From positions 3,286,001 to 3,350,000 of the forward strand of contig OY744473.1 in the NCBI GenBank assembly GCA_963556145.1: DNA of 64,000 nucleotides, given 5' to 3'. This stretch comes from Hygrocybe punicea. Taxonomy: Eukaryota > Basidiomycota > Agaricomycetes > Agaricales > Hygrophoraceae. Shown piece after piece: positions 1-16,015 of this stretch. The number at the start of each line of letters is the position of its first letter. Positions within the stretch are counted from its first letter, which is position 1. Under the pieces are notes generated by a model, which did no database searches, was not told the DNA's origin, and was given only the letters and a program-made list of their open reading frames with translations. The translations under genes were made by a program, and so were the position numbers.

Positions 1-385
1 CCTCGCCTCTTTCTTGAACAACGAAACTCCGTGGTAAAGTGCAGCCTGCTACAGTATACCCACACCAAAACCAATCAACGTGAATTTGTGCCCGTAGCCC
101 AGTACAACAATATAGAGAAAACAAAATTTTGAAGCGTTCTTTACTTCTTCGGCCACCAGCTGAAAATTGCAAACACACATTCTAAAACGTGATAAATGCA
201 AGTTTTAGCGGATGCTTCGGAGTGCCTGTCCATTGGAAAATCGACGTGGTCTCCCCCTAGCACGATTCATGGCATGACCACAGCCAGCCCTGCACGAGCT
301 GGGATTATAAGGGAACAACGACAACCGAACGCATGTAGGAAGACTTGCGAGTGCGTTGAGAATAACGTGGTACAGTTTGTTGCGG
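1..385. other. 3' flank of the zinc-finger gene, no gene seen
   Basis: Only short overlapping open frames with no recognisable domain are present. The stretch is probably the 3' untranslated and intergenic sequence downstream of the minus-strand zinc-finger gene. Confidence 0.5.
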
Positions 386-1653
386 TTACAAAATTGTAAA
401 CCAATCATGCATAGTCCAATTCTCCAGAACCCAACAGTGACCGATCTTGGTTTGGATGGGAATCGAGGCTTGGTCCAGGTAGAATAAATGGGTTAGCCTG
501 TGGTCTTGATAACGGTCGAGCAGATCAATATCGAACCGATCCATACCAATCAAACACACATACCCAAAAGTACAACGCAACAATTCATTCAACACAGTTT
601 CTTTCTCATCTTTTGTCCTCTTCAGCTGATATCTCGCTATCCTCAACTCCTCGATTAGAGACCCGTGCTGCTCCAACGCAAATCTGTGCTTGGCTTTCAT
701 AACCAAATACCTCACCATATCAGGCGATCTGCCCAAAATTAGACCAGTTTGCGGATCTATAGCTTGCAGGAGGTGAGGGGGCAACCCGTCTTCTGTATCG
801 TCCCGAGGCCCCCCAGCCTCCATACTCCCTCCCGGGCTAACAGATCGCCGATGCACGTTTCCGTTGGTGTTCGTATTCCCGGCCGCAAAGTAGTCACCTC
901 TGGGATCTGTGGGAGATGTGCTGGAGATGTCATCCAGCTCGGAGGGTGTATGTGGTTCGATTTTGAATGTATTGAACCCGCCATGAATCGTCGTCGTCGT
1001 CGTCGTCGTGACCGCTGGTTGTACTTCAGGCTCCACTTCCTCCCTTTTGCGCTTGCGATTACCACCTCGGCCTGGCAATGGAGGCGATATGTGATGCTGG
1101 AGGCGCATATGTTTCGCAAGAGCATCTGATCGGGTAAAGGATTTGTCGCATTCTGCAAAGATGTCCTCGATTCAATTTCACGGTGCACAAGATAAGAAGA
1201 GCAACCGTTCACGCACCCGGACGAGAGCATGTGAAAGGTTTTTCGCCCGTATGTGATCGGATGTGCGAGATCAGTGCGAACCGGGACGTCTGCGGAAGAC
1301 TCCTGCGCATACAAGTAGCCCATTCACAGGTGTAATTTGACTTGTGTACCCCAATATGATCTATGCTGCACCCACTGAGTCTGTGTCGTTTCTGTAGTGT
1401 CTTTATTGAAAGGAAACGCACCGTTGTGAATGTGCTCGATGAGCGTAGGGAGGTGCGTGAAAACTTGGCCGCACTCGTCCCAGAGACAGGTGACGGTGTC
1501 AGCATCTGCTGCTCGGTGTGGCGGCGAGGCTGAACGCAAGGCCGATGGGCCTGGATCGCTGTGTCTTGATGGGTGGTCGTCGGATGAACAGTTGGAGAAA
1601 GAGGGAGAAGGAGACACTGGTGAGACCGACGCGCTGTAAACGCTACGGGCCAT
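386..1653 (-). CDS. C2H2 zinc-finger protein, probable transcription or chromatin factor
   Basis: Three exons (1653-1422, 1360-1217, 1152-386) join in frame through 61- and 64-nt GT-AG introns and encode about 380 aa. Residues 50-80 carry a first finger (CLWDECGQVF, then the H..H pair), followed by a finger starting CEWATC with the linker HTGEKPFTC, then a canonical finger ECDKSFTRSDALAKHM. A basic KRKREE stretch after the fingers looks like a nuclear signal, then a Ser/Thr-rich region and, near the C-terminus, a charged helical segment (LVMKAKHRFALEQ) also seen in fungal C2H2 proteins linked to chromatin remodelling. A (CGT)n run near 983-1003 encodes poly-Thr. The last ~35 codons may hide one more intron (a GTATGT donor near 560), so the C-terminus is uncertain. 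DNA binding in the nucleus is inferred from the fingers; the targets are unknown. Confidence 0.8.
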
Positions 1654-1730
1654 GTTCGAATCCAGTACTCGCCGTCACTGCGAGTGTTTGCGGTCAAACC
1701 AATTGTTTGAACTTGTTTTTCTTTTCGGCC
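1654..1730. promoter_or_regulatory. 77-bp shared divergent promoter
   Basis: Only 77 bp separate the start codons of the minus-strand zinc-finger gene (1653) and the plus-strand TAF11 gene (1731). The two promoters, and at least one 5' leader, must therefore overlap. No TATA box is evident. Confidence 0.6.
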
Positions 1731-2808
1731 ATGGCCAATCCTGCACCAGAACGCTCGTTTATCTCAAGCACCCCCAGCACCCCGACTCCTCGAGGACGTC
1801 CCAGAGGCACGGCGACAGGAGGGGGTGGAGGAGGAACACCCGTAACAGGAGCGAAACGCGGTCGGAAACCCCGAGGGGCATTCCCGAACGCGACGGGCTC
1901 ACCTCGGCCAATGTCGCAGGACCTCGGTCCCAGCACCAGCCAACCCACATCCGTACACTGGGCACTCCAATCCACCGCCACTCCCAGCGCCTCCGTGAAC
2001 GTGAGTGCAATCACTGCAATGAGCACCACAGATGGGTCGCAGGGACGTCTCGTCGGAGATGCAGGCCATCCAATACAGCCATTGCACACCGTCCTTGGAG
2101 GTGCCTCACAAACTCAGACGACTTCAGCGTTGTCTACTCTTCAGGGGGCGGTTGCGCCCATCTTTTCAGTAACTGGCGGTACCCTTCCTCGACCTGTCGC
2201 GGATGAAGACGTGGATGGAGACGACGAGTTGCTACCCGCGATGGCTGATGATGACTATTCTGCACAGTTGTCCTGGCAGAGCCAGTCCAAAGATAACCTC
2301 AAGTATGACATTTGCATTCCAGATTCACAGATTTCACTCCTCCTAATAATCTTTAACTTGGACAGAGTCCTCATGGACAATTTCAGTCCCGCGCAGTACG
2401 AGCGATTCGAAGCGTACCGACGGCATGCTTTGCCCAAGCAAGCTGTTCGGAAGGTATGCTCTTCGGTCACCCAGCGCATGTTCTATATCTGAAGCAACTC
2501 ACAAACAGGTAATTCAACAAGCGACAGGCCAACAAGTCTCTCAACCGGTCGCGCAAATCGTGGCGGGGTTCGCCAAGGTCTTCGTTGGCGAGATTGTTGA
2601 GAAAGGTATCGCATCTCTGGGCAATTTCCTGTCATGCACGGGTATCTGATACTTTGTCGCTCCAGCGCGGTCGGTGCAGGAGCGACGTGGTGATGTTGGT
2701 CCCCTCTCACCGGATCATTTGCGCGAAGCATACCGGCTGTATCAGTTAGAGACTGGTCGCGTGGGGGCTGCTCGACCATTGAGATCAAAACGCCTATTCG
2801 TTCGATAA
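1731..2808 (+). CDS. TAF11: TFIID subunit TAF11 (TAFII28-like)
   Basis: Four exons (1731-2302, 2366-2453, 2509-2605, 2666-2808) splice in frame with GT-AG introns into 299 aa. The N-terminal ~190 residues are low complexity (Gly, Pro, Ser and Thr rich) with an AT-hook-like RGRPRG near residue 21, then an acidic stretch ([11 protein letters not shown]). The C-terminal ~100 residues are the TAF11 histone fold: [19 protein letters not shown], then the helix with [20 protein letters not shown] and [19 protein letters not shown], and the closing [17 protein letters not shown]11 pairs with TAF13 inside TFIID for RNA polymerase II initiation. The start is the first ATG after in-frame upstream sequence that belongs to the opposite gene. 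The frame is intact and the call is secure. Confidence 0.93.
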
Positions 2809-3917
2809 ACGGAACAACTATGAAGTATCCAGCACTCTACTCTACTTGCATCCTGCGCTGCAGGAACGTGCTCTACTCGGAGCGCAATTCAATTTTCCGG
2901 CGCTGCCAACTGGCATCGTGGGGTTAGATGATGGTGCGCTCGTGTCTCGTCATGGTCAGTAAGAGTCTTTAGCTCAAGGATTTTATTTGTGGAATGAAAT
3001 TGGAAATATATTCATCTGGCAGCGGCCCTTGCAAGCGTATTGGCAATGGAACGAAAGCTGCCGCACGATTCCTAAGACACTTGGCCTTTATGCTTTGCAC
3101 ATGTATATCCGACCGATATCTTCGGCGGCTTGGGCTGCTTGGCGTGTCGGCTACGAGTACTCTTATCCAGTCATACATGCTGTTGCTATGCGTCATAGTT
3201 CGAATAGCTGCAATGGCGAGGTGACAACAGGCTGATGAATGTATGGCACAGCAACCACGCAATTCGGTCCCTCTTTCCACAACTTCACCAACAGAGGCCA
3301 CCGCACCGATGAGAAATTCCTCGTTGACCCTCGTTTACATCACACTGAGGTCACCCACCGTTGTTGGGAGGGAATCAAGCGGCCTGTGGGGAGAGTATGC
3401 AACATCCCAGATTAAATCCAAGAGGAAATCTGAAACACGACGCTGGGCGTTGTAGCTCTACGAATGTTGACTAGATCAGTCGTGCAGTTTTGCACTCTAC
3501 TCCCTACTAGATGGAGATCCTCAGTCTGTGGGGTATGAAATCTCAGACAGGCCGGCGGTGAGTTTTGTGGTTCATATACTATGGTGCAATGATATTCAGC
3601 ACAGAACTTTCAGTTTCTGCACGATATTTATCTCAGGATTTGCGTATTTGATGTCCAACGATGTCCATGCCCAAAATCGTGTGTCGTACGTTCTCCATTC
3701 CACCGCATGCTGGCCTGCTATTGCCTTCAGCCTCATATAAGGCCTACGGGATGTTGGATGGGTTTTTGAGGATGGTAACAGAGTTTGTTGAATGCAGACT
3801 TAGCGTTGGAAGCCACTTCCCGCTCTGCTCACTCCGCACATCTAAGATTGTTATTTTAGGGTTTGATACCGGCTGCCAGGGTTACAGTACAAAATGGTCA
3901 ATATATTTCCTCTGATT
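2809..3917. other. Intergenic region without a supported gene
   Basis: Many short frames occur on both strands, none with a recognisable motif or a convincing splice chain. The right edge (3918) is the exact left breakpoint of the large duplicated block. Confidence 0.5.
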
Positions 3918-4042
3918 GTAGGAGTGTAAGCAACTGAGTTGAGTCGAGCCGAAGGGATTCTTTTCATGTCAAACGATTCACTATAGAATTTAAAATCCAC
4001 ACGTACACGTACATAAGTCCTTCTCATGATACTAAGAAGCAA

Positions 4043-6340
<2,298 letters not shown>

Positions 6341-6679
6341 GGTTTGTGTTCAGGGGTTGAGCTCAAGATTTACGAAAAGTACCTCTTATATACCATGAGG
6401 ATAGTTAGAATGACGTGCTCTACACGGAACAATCACCCCATCCACCCCGAATTCCAAAAAGGTTGCTTGGCAGTCTGCAGCATGATGTTGCATGAAAAGT
6501 GTCGCCACCGATTTGACCTGAGTCCGCATGGTTCTGCCATTGTTCACGGTAATCGACTTCCGTGACGGCATCCATCTGATGTTCGCCGTTCACAAATTGC
6601 GCCGCGAAGTGGAGCAGACGGCCGGCGGACGGCAAATTAGGCGAGGTAAGGTTGCTGAGGAATGCTGACGGGGCTTACA

Positions 6680-7480
6680 GGTCATCGTTCTCGAGCCATT
6701 CCACCTCTTTGTCGTTCTTGCGCTACAGATCGAATCTCCAATCCTTGATGAATCTTCTTCGCTGACTGGTGTGTGTACACGGGCTTGATAACATTGACTG
6801 ACATTCCTGGACAGTAGACATTAATTCCAAAAGCGCCGCAAATGATGCACGATGTCGGAGAAGATAACTTAGTCCGCTCTTGGTTTGGGTGATATCGGAC
6901 ACTCAGAGAAGACATAGCAGGGAACAAACCACACAAACCGAACGATTGCACCCTTCTTGGGCTTGGGAGAAACGGTGTATTCGATTTCCTTGTGTATCTT
7001 GACCACTTTTGGTAACGTCGTTTCTTCGAGTTGCTGAAACTCAGATAACGTTGAACCGGCCATTACAAGCCTTTGTGCAGGTAGACCCAGTTCATCAGTA
7101 TAATCCGGTTGTGGCGCTGGAGGCATCATTCAAGTTACTGAACCCTGCACATCATGCACTGCCTTGCGGACAAATATGAACGATATGGATGTAACTCACC
7201 GCTCCGCTTGTTTTAGGGTGACTATTCTCATACTGTTTATCTTGGAGTGTTCCCTACATTGTCACGATATAGCTATCCTAGATTGTCCTCGAAAGCCTCA
7301 GCCAATCGTGTAACGCCGATCACGACTTCCATCGTATGTCCTTGGAATATTTGTCTGGGAAGACTTGCAGGAACATCGTAGACGTCCGTCAAGGACGGTA
7401 TGAAATCTACCAGGTAGGAGGAAGGAAAGTACTCTGACAGAAGTGTTGCGAGGAGGAAACCAACGCTGGCAATAGCCAAT
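6680..7480 (-). pseudogene. Unrecognised minus-strand locus, possibly a P450 relic (copy 1)
   Basis: Two frames are conserved in both copies of the block. The upstream one (7479-7273) contains LLSEYFPSSYLVDFIPSL, which resembles the region before the F-G helices in fungal cytochrome P450s, but it soon stops and no heme-binding FxxGxRxCxG motif is nearby. The second (7129 down to ~6680) begins MMPPAPQPDYTDELGLP and has no family I recognise; joining it to the first needs several weak introns. It may be a degenerate P450 fragment beside a small orphan gene, or wholly non-coding. Confidence 0.3.
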
Positions 7481-7695
7481 CAAGCAACTCGGGAATCAAA
7501 CTCGACGGAGAGGCTGCTTGATGGCAGCGTTGGTGTGTCCTAGAGTTGTCTTGAAACTTTCAATTGTTACTAACATTGAACGAAAAGTAGCTCCGTAACG
7601 TACACCAACATCATCAGTATCGGATGTCATTCAAATTCCACAATTTAATAATACAACGTTTCATGTCTAATATATGCACTCCTTCAGAGACACAA

Positions 7696-10043
7696 TCAGG
7701 TTACTGGTCCTATCTTCAGCACATCTTCATAAAATTTCATCTCCCTCTCGAAAGCATCGACAATGTTCTTATCTTGACGCCAGCCATGACCTTCGCCTTC
7801 GTATAATTTATACTCGATCTGTCCACCACGGTCATTGATGTTCTTCACGATAATATCTGCTTGCTCCTTGGGAACGACCCGGTCGATCTCCCCTTGCAAT
7901 ATCTGGGGCAGAACCAATGAGTTCCTCACCCATGATAATCCTGGCAGACAAAAGGACTGAGCCTGACTTACCAACAACGGTGCGACGATGTTGTCTGCAT
8001 GGAACACCGGCGATCGGTCTCTATAGACATGGGGAACCTGACTTGCAGTCCCACCCAAGAGTTTGCTCAAGTATCGTGATTCAAACTTGTGTGTGTGTTC
8101 CTCGAGCTTCTTTAGGTCTGAAATACCGTACGATGACGTACCCGCGGCGAAAACCGTGACGTCCGAAGCAATAGCAAGTGCTGCAAGGACCGTGTATCCT
8201 CCAGCTGAGCCCCCACGGATCACCACACGAGAAGGATCAATCAGATTATAAGGTTCGTTGGCAAGGGTGCGAGCCGCGTGAACACAGTCCTCGACATCTA
8301 CAATGCCCCAATTTCCTACCAGACGGTCGCTAGAAATCAGGAATACTGGATGAGTGATGTAATGGTGGTCCAAAAATTGCACGCTTACACATATTTACGA
8401 CCATAACCTGATGAGCCCCCATAATTCACATCCAGCCTGCATTGGACATGAAGTTCGAATAAGCCGCCATATCAAGAATGCAGTTGAAGAATAACGAGAA
8501 GAAAAAGAAACTTCAGTCGACCCACCAAGCCCATCCCCGACTCGTATACAATACTTTTTGCCAATCTAAGCCTTGAGTCGTCATGCTAGTCGGACCACCA
8601 TGTACATTCAACACGCAAGGCGGCTTCTCCCCTTGAGAGCTCGTCCCCGCATATTCCGGATTGGTAGGACGGTAGAAGACGACATGGAGGGGCTCATTGT
8701 TCGGCGGAACTTGCAAGGTCATAGACTGAGGGGCGGGAATGACATCGGGAGAGAATTTAGCCACCGAAGAGGAAGCTGAAACACTCGATTTCAAAGTTGT
8801 GAATGTGGCCGTTGCGGGCGACGAAGACAACGAGATGCGGCATAGAACCACGCTGGTGGCTTCGTTGGCTTTCGTTCCCAAGAATACAACTTCCGGCTTT
8901 CCAGGCGCCGCCTGGCGCATGTTATGAACAACAGTGTAAGGGCAATCGACCTCCTGAGGTGCGGTCCGAGCCTCCAAGTCAACAACGTACAGGACGCTGC
9001 GACCATCTTTGGTGGCAGTGAAAAGGACCACCCTGCCAGTGCTATCCAGGGGAGCAAACGGAGAACCACCAAGCGTCCAAGCAGGACCTCCGAAGTCTTG
9101 AGCGATGGGTTCATTGAATACCGGTTCGGCCCTGGCGAGATGGCCTGGCGAGTACACCCAGGGATTTTGATACCCAGATTCATCGCTGGTGAACAGAAGA
9201 GTGCGGGCGGACACCCAGAACGGATAGGACACGCTTACGGTCCTTCTCCTGCCAGCAACACGGACAAAATTGCTCAATTGCAGCATGTCACCGCCATCTT
9301 GAACCTCGGCAGTGTGGATCTCCGCCCCTTCCCATGGCATATCAGGGTGGGACCATTGCTGCCATGCGATGCGCGTACCATCCGGCGAGAATGTGGGAGA
9401 AGCGTAAAAATCAGCGCCGGATACAAGACTATACAAGCGCTCTGTCGCGGGCTTGAACCCACAGAGACTGTTGACGATGGCGGACGGTGAATCGTCCGTG
9501 TGATCCTCGAGGACACCTATGATCAGACCTGGAATAGTGGGATGGACCACAAAATTGGAGAATCGATAGACTTTGATGTCTATTACGGGTTGTGACGATG
9601 GGATCAGAACTGATCCACAGATCCATGAGCTTACAACGTACCTGGAGTTGCAGGCTGGGGAACACCACCCTCTTTGACGTGGAACATCCTCCCGCAACCG
9701 ATGTGAGAGAAACACGCAACGCCACCATGAACAATCGCCGAGCTACCGCCATATTCATGAACGCCAGTCCTAGCGTTCCAACCTTTACCAAATACATCTT
9801 CTCCAGTTTTCGTGTTGACCAAAACGTGGCGACCGCCTTCAGAGGGTCTCTTCTCGATGTGGTAGACAGTAGAAGTGATCTGGTCCACAAGGACATCATC
9901 GATCGTGATTGACTGCGTGAGTTAGAGGTCTAGGTCAGGGTGAACCCACGTTCGGAATAATCAACTCAACGTACCTTCTCGACGATTGCATTCACTGTGA
10001 CGGGAGATACCCAGGTCCCGTAGGGCGCTGTCTTTTTGTTCAT
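7696..10043 (-). CDS. S9 family (prolyl oligopeptidase-like) serine peptidase (copy 1)
   Basis: The start at 10043 (MNKKTAPYGTWVSPVTVN) and several exons give an N-terminal beta-propeller followed by an alpha/beta-hydrolase domain, about 640-670 aa. Propeller repeats include FSPDGTRIAWQQWSHPDMPW and the LLFTSDESGYQNPW blade. The hydrolase part starts near PPCVLNVHGGPTSM (oxyanion region), has the nucleophile elbow GGSAGG (near 8200), the acid in the LQGEIDRVVPKEQAD segment and the catalytic His in YEGEGHGW, and stops at 7696. These features match the acylaminoacyl/dipeptidyl-peptidase-like branch of clan SC. There is no signal peptide, so a cytosolic peptidase is inferred. The small differences from copy 2 (for example Val to Ala near residue 12) keep the frame. 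Confidence 0.9.
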
Positions 10044-10435
10044 CGTGGTTCGAAAATAAGGTGATAATGGGTTACGAGCCAATTCGCCTGATGAGGCGCC
10101 GACGATCTAAAATTACTAATTACTCCGAGGTCGGTAGTAGTTACCAAACTTTTCGTCTTCGTACAACAAATAATTCAATCGTAATACTCGTTGACATAGT
10201 ACAAGTCCCACACAATACATGTACATCTGGCATGACATAAAAGCATGAGATCCAAGAAATGTTATGATGGCTTGTGCTAACTCTCCTACAAAACAGATTT
10301 CTTCTGAGGTGACAGCTGTGGTAAAATGTATTCGGACCTACGGTGTCCGCTCGGAACAGCCCGCCTCGTCAACATGCGAACAAGCAGATCAACATGTTGG
10401 AAACAGTAGAGAAAACAGAGTACTGGCACACCGAA
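10044..10435. other. Intergenic spacer between S9 peptidase and kinase genes (copy 1)
   Basis: No gene is seen here. The spacer is upstream of the S9 start and downstream of the kinase stop. It carries most of the small indels that distinguish the two copies of the block, as expected of unconstrained sequence. Confidence 0.6.
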
Positions 10436-11654
10436 TCACCAACATGATTCGCAGTCAACCAAGCTTCCCAAAAACGTTTCCACGACCGACATAGATGGGC
10501 GTAAAGTAAAGGTAACGTTCCAACAACGATCGAGCATCGACCAAAAAGAGTCCGCGTATTTGGATCGAACATGGCAAGGGGTACCCCTCGATGGCTTCAC
10601 ACCGCGCATTATATCAACTGTGACAGAGTGGTCGTTGTTCCGATGTGAATACGGTAACTGACCAGTGGCAACCTTACACTACGATGAGTGCATCTCTGCT
10701 TGCATGAAACTGACAGCCGTACCTCCAGACACACGCACGCAAAGGCGTAGACGTCACTGTATGTGGTAATTGGGGGCGGCCGGTCTTCATCCTCTACGAG
10801 CGCCAGAACTACCTCAGGAGCCAAGTACCGGGTACTCCCTGCGAAAAAGGATGTCCCAGGATTTATCGAGTCGGACATCTCTCCCATAACTCTTGAGAGC
10901 CCGAAATCTGTAATAATGGCTCTCCCATGCTCATCAATCAGGATATTCCCCTATCGACGGAGACGTCAGTGGAAGGCTGCCCGTTATCTAAACAGACCGA
11001 CCCCTTTCAAATCGCCATGGATGATGGTTGGCTCGCAATTATGCAAATAGGATACTCCTGACGCAATGTCGATGATCTAGGGAAAATGCAGATGAGGATG
11101 AATTCCAAGATGATCAGGCATGCGAAGGTTTGCATACTAGCTTTAACCGATCTGCCGTAGGGTTCACCTCCTTGAGGTAATGACATATGGTGCCATTCTC
11201 ACACCACGGCGAAACCATTGCGATCGTATTGGAATACTGAATAATGCCATGGAGTTGTGCAATGTTGGGATGTCGCAGCCGATGCCAAGCAATGACTTCA
11301 TCTTTGAGCCGCTGGGAGGAATGAATTAGGCCAGATGGCATGGATTACTGACATGGACCGTTCACCTTTAAAAGCTTCTCTTTGACGTTCTGTACCATTA
11401 TTTGCCGAAGGCATTTCAAGGCGACCTAATAACAACTTATTTAGCTGTTAAAAACTCCTCAAAGACCGTCCATGTGTTTACCAATCTTGGCTCCTGGAGG
11501 ACGGGATCGGTCCAGATGCCTTTCCATACATCGGAGAACGAGCCCAGAGCAGCTGGTGATTGCCCGAGCTTGACGACATGGTCAGTCAAATCTGCGGTAG
11601 AACCTTGAGCTGCAGAGGATCAATGAACGAAATTGGCAACTAACCGGTAATCAT
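10436..11654 (-). CDS. Protein kinase, TKL-like (copy 1)
   Basis: The exons read in order through kinase motifs. The glycine loop is LGSFSDVWKG, the beta-3 lysine is in VALKCLRQI, and helix C follows in RLKDEVIAWHRLRHPNI. The hinge is MVSPWCENGTICHYL, the catalytic loop is IIHGDLKG (HGD in place of HRD), and NILIDEHGRAIITDFGLS contains DFG. The activation segment ends STRYLAPEV, and the C-lobe has YSDVYAFACVCLEV and CWNVTFTLRPSM, with the stop at 10436. HGDLK and a short body of roughly 300 aa are typical of the expanded kinase families of Agaricomycetes. The start is uncertain: the frame enters from an ATG at 11654 that overlaps the end of the DUF4238-like frame. The substrate is unknown. 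Confidence 0.8.
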
Positions 11655-12025
11655 CACGGAACCCTTGATTACGAGGGTATGTGTAACACACTCCTGCGTA
11701 TACTTCTGGCGGCAACGCTGCTTCAACCGGCTGTAGTCCAAGTGTTCTGGGATCCATCGGAATTCGTCGTACGATGCAATAGATAGGGAAATAGAACGGA
11801 GAGATGAGAAATACAGTCAACAAGGACAAGTTTGAAGAAGCATGGCATTTCGCAAGTGGATGTCCGATGGAGACTCAATACCGCAGTCCAACCACACCGT
11901 GGCGTAATCATCCTGAGAGGGGTGGTTGGGTTTTCCAAATCCATCTTTTCGCTTCTCGGTCATTCATCAAGAAGAATTTCGGGAGGAATGACTGCAATTA
12001 CCTGCCAAGAGGTATAACGATAACG
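11620..12025 (-). CDS. DUF4238-like protein, C-terminal part only (copy 1, cut by gap)
   Basis: The frame contains YCIVRRIPMDPRTLGLQPVE and YAGVCYTYPRNQGFRDDYR, identical or nearly so to the end of the complete gene at 20964-22248. The upstream exons are missing because the sequence runs into the N gap at 12026. It is truncated by assembly and not by mutation, as far as can be seen. Confidence 0.6.
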
Positions 12026-12125
12026 NNNNNNNNNNNNNNNNNNNNNNNNNNNNNNNNNNNNNNNNNNNNNNNNNNNNNNNNNNNNNNNNNNNNNNNNNNN
12101 NNNNNNNNNNNNNNNNNNNNNNNNN
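12026..12125. other. Assembly gap of 100 N
   Basis: One hundred consecutive N. A round gap of this length is the usual scaffolder placeholder for a gap of unknown size. It sits exactly at the point where copy 1 of the duplicated block stops. Confidence 0.98.
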
Positions 12126-13242
12126 CACCACCTCAACAATGACGGAAACAAGGAGGAGGACCACGACGGCGACGATACGCACCGAGAATGCCTCCCTGGA
12201 CGTCCTCAAAGCCGCGCAGGAGCGCGCCCGACTTTTTCAACCAACGGCCTCGAACGTCGAAACCAGCGGCGGCGGACCGGGCGCACAGCGACGAAGACGA
12301 CGAGGGCGATGTGGAGAGTCGCCCACGATGAAGGCGTCGTCAACGGCGTCGTCGTCGTCGAGTTATCGCAACCGCCATCGCCTCTGCCACCATCCTCATG
12401 CAAATCGACGGCGGGACCAATTGGGACGACGAAACCCACAACGGAGACCATGGGGACGTCATCTACGACGTCCCCATTGTTTTTGTCGATGATGGAATGC
12501 AAAGGGGGCCGTGGGGGGCCTTAATGGTACAGGTGAGTACCCACCCCCCTCCTGCTTTTTCCCTCACGTACTTACCCTTCCTGCCGCTCGTTTGGGGCCG
12601 GGAGCCCTCCCCCATCCATCCCCTCTCCGTTTTCCCCAACCGCCTCGCTTCCCGGACCTTTCCTCGCCACCCATCGCCACCCCCCTCTCCATGCACCCTT
12701 CCCCGCCCCCCAGTGTCCAACCCTCTCATCACCCACCCTCCAGCACCCTTCACCACCAATTTCAGACCCAATCCGGCGCCTCCGCGAAGGTGAGTACCCA
12801 CCGGTTCGTCGGCGGCGCCCCATGTATGATTATTTTTTATTTCTTTTATTTCTCTTTTATTTCGTTTATTTTCATGTATATTAGTCTATATACAGCATGT
12901 AGGGGAATATATCTATGATATGTAAAAAGTTCCGCAAGAACAGACGGCGGGATAGTGAAATAGCCGTGCTCATCGTCGACGACGACGAGCGCGCGTGTGC
13001 CAGTAAGTGATGGGCGGGGCCATGGCAACGGTGATGGGAAACCGAGCCCATCAGCGCCCTTGTTCCTGAGTGCGGAAACACACTATCTCCGGGGTCCAGG
13101 ACACTAAAATTTTCTAAGTACTTTATAGCTATTGAAACATTATTGACAGAGGCCCTAGCTACGATAAATACCCTCTAGTTAGAGGTGTCATCCGAATAGG
13201 ATGTAACCTCTAATTAGAGGGTTAGGGTGGGCTTCACAGGTG
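12126..13242. other. Unassigned GC-rich low-complexity sequence
   Basis: The left half is rich in CGA/CGT-type triplets and C-runs and has open frames of Arg, Pro and Ser without a known domain. Two donor-like GGTGAGTACCCACC blocks occur near 12532 and 12783. The right half is AT-rich and ends in the hairpin at 13171-13221, just before copy 2. This sequence is absent from the equivalent place left of copy 1, so it may be a mobile or haplotype-specific insertion. Confidence 0.45.
13171..13221. repeat. 51-nt hairpin (23-nt arms, 5-nt loop)
   Basis: The left arm 13171-13193 and right arm 13199-13221 pair at about 20 of 23 positions around the loop GAATA. Each arm itself contains a palindrome, CCTCTAGTTAGAGG (imperfect) and CCTCTAATTAGAGG (perfect). 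It lies 22 nt before the start of the duplicated block and could be the end of an inserted element. Confidence 0.75.
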
Positions 13243-13367
13243 GTAGGAGTGTAAGCAACTGAGTTGAGTCGAGCCGAAGGGATTCTTTTCATGTCAAACG
13301 ATTCACTATAGAATTTAAAATCCACACGTACACGTACATAAGTCCTTCTCATGATACTAAGAAGCAA

Positions 13368-15665
<2,298 letters not shown>

Positions 15666-16015
15666 GGTTTGTGTTCAGGGGTTGAGCTCAAGATTTACGA
15701 AAAGTACCTCTTATATACCATGAGGACAGTTAGAATGACGTGCTCTACACGGAACAATCACCCCATCCACCCCGAATTCCAAAAAGGTTGCTTGGCAGTC
15801 TGCAGCATGATGTTGCATGAAAAGTGTCGCCACCGATTTGACCTGAGTCCGCATGGTTCTGCCATTGTTCACGGTAATCGACTTCCGTGACGGCATCCAT
15901 CTGATGTTCGCCGTTCACAAATTGGGCCGCGAAGTGGAGCAGACGGCTGGCGGACGACAAATTAGGCGAGGTAAGGTCACTAGTACTGTTACTGAGGAAT
16001 GCTGACGGGCTTACA

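Noticed and set aside
11804..12209. Open frames running across the N gap
   Set aside because: They exist only because N codons are translated as X; the sequence on the two sides is unrelated.
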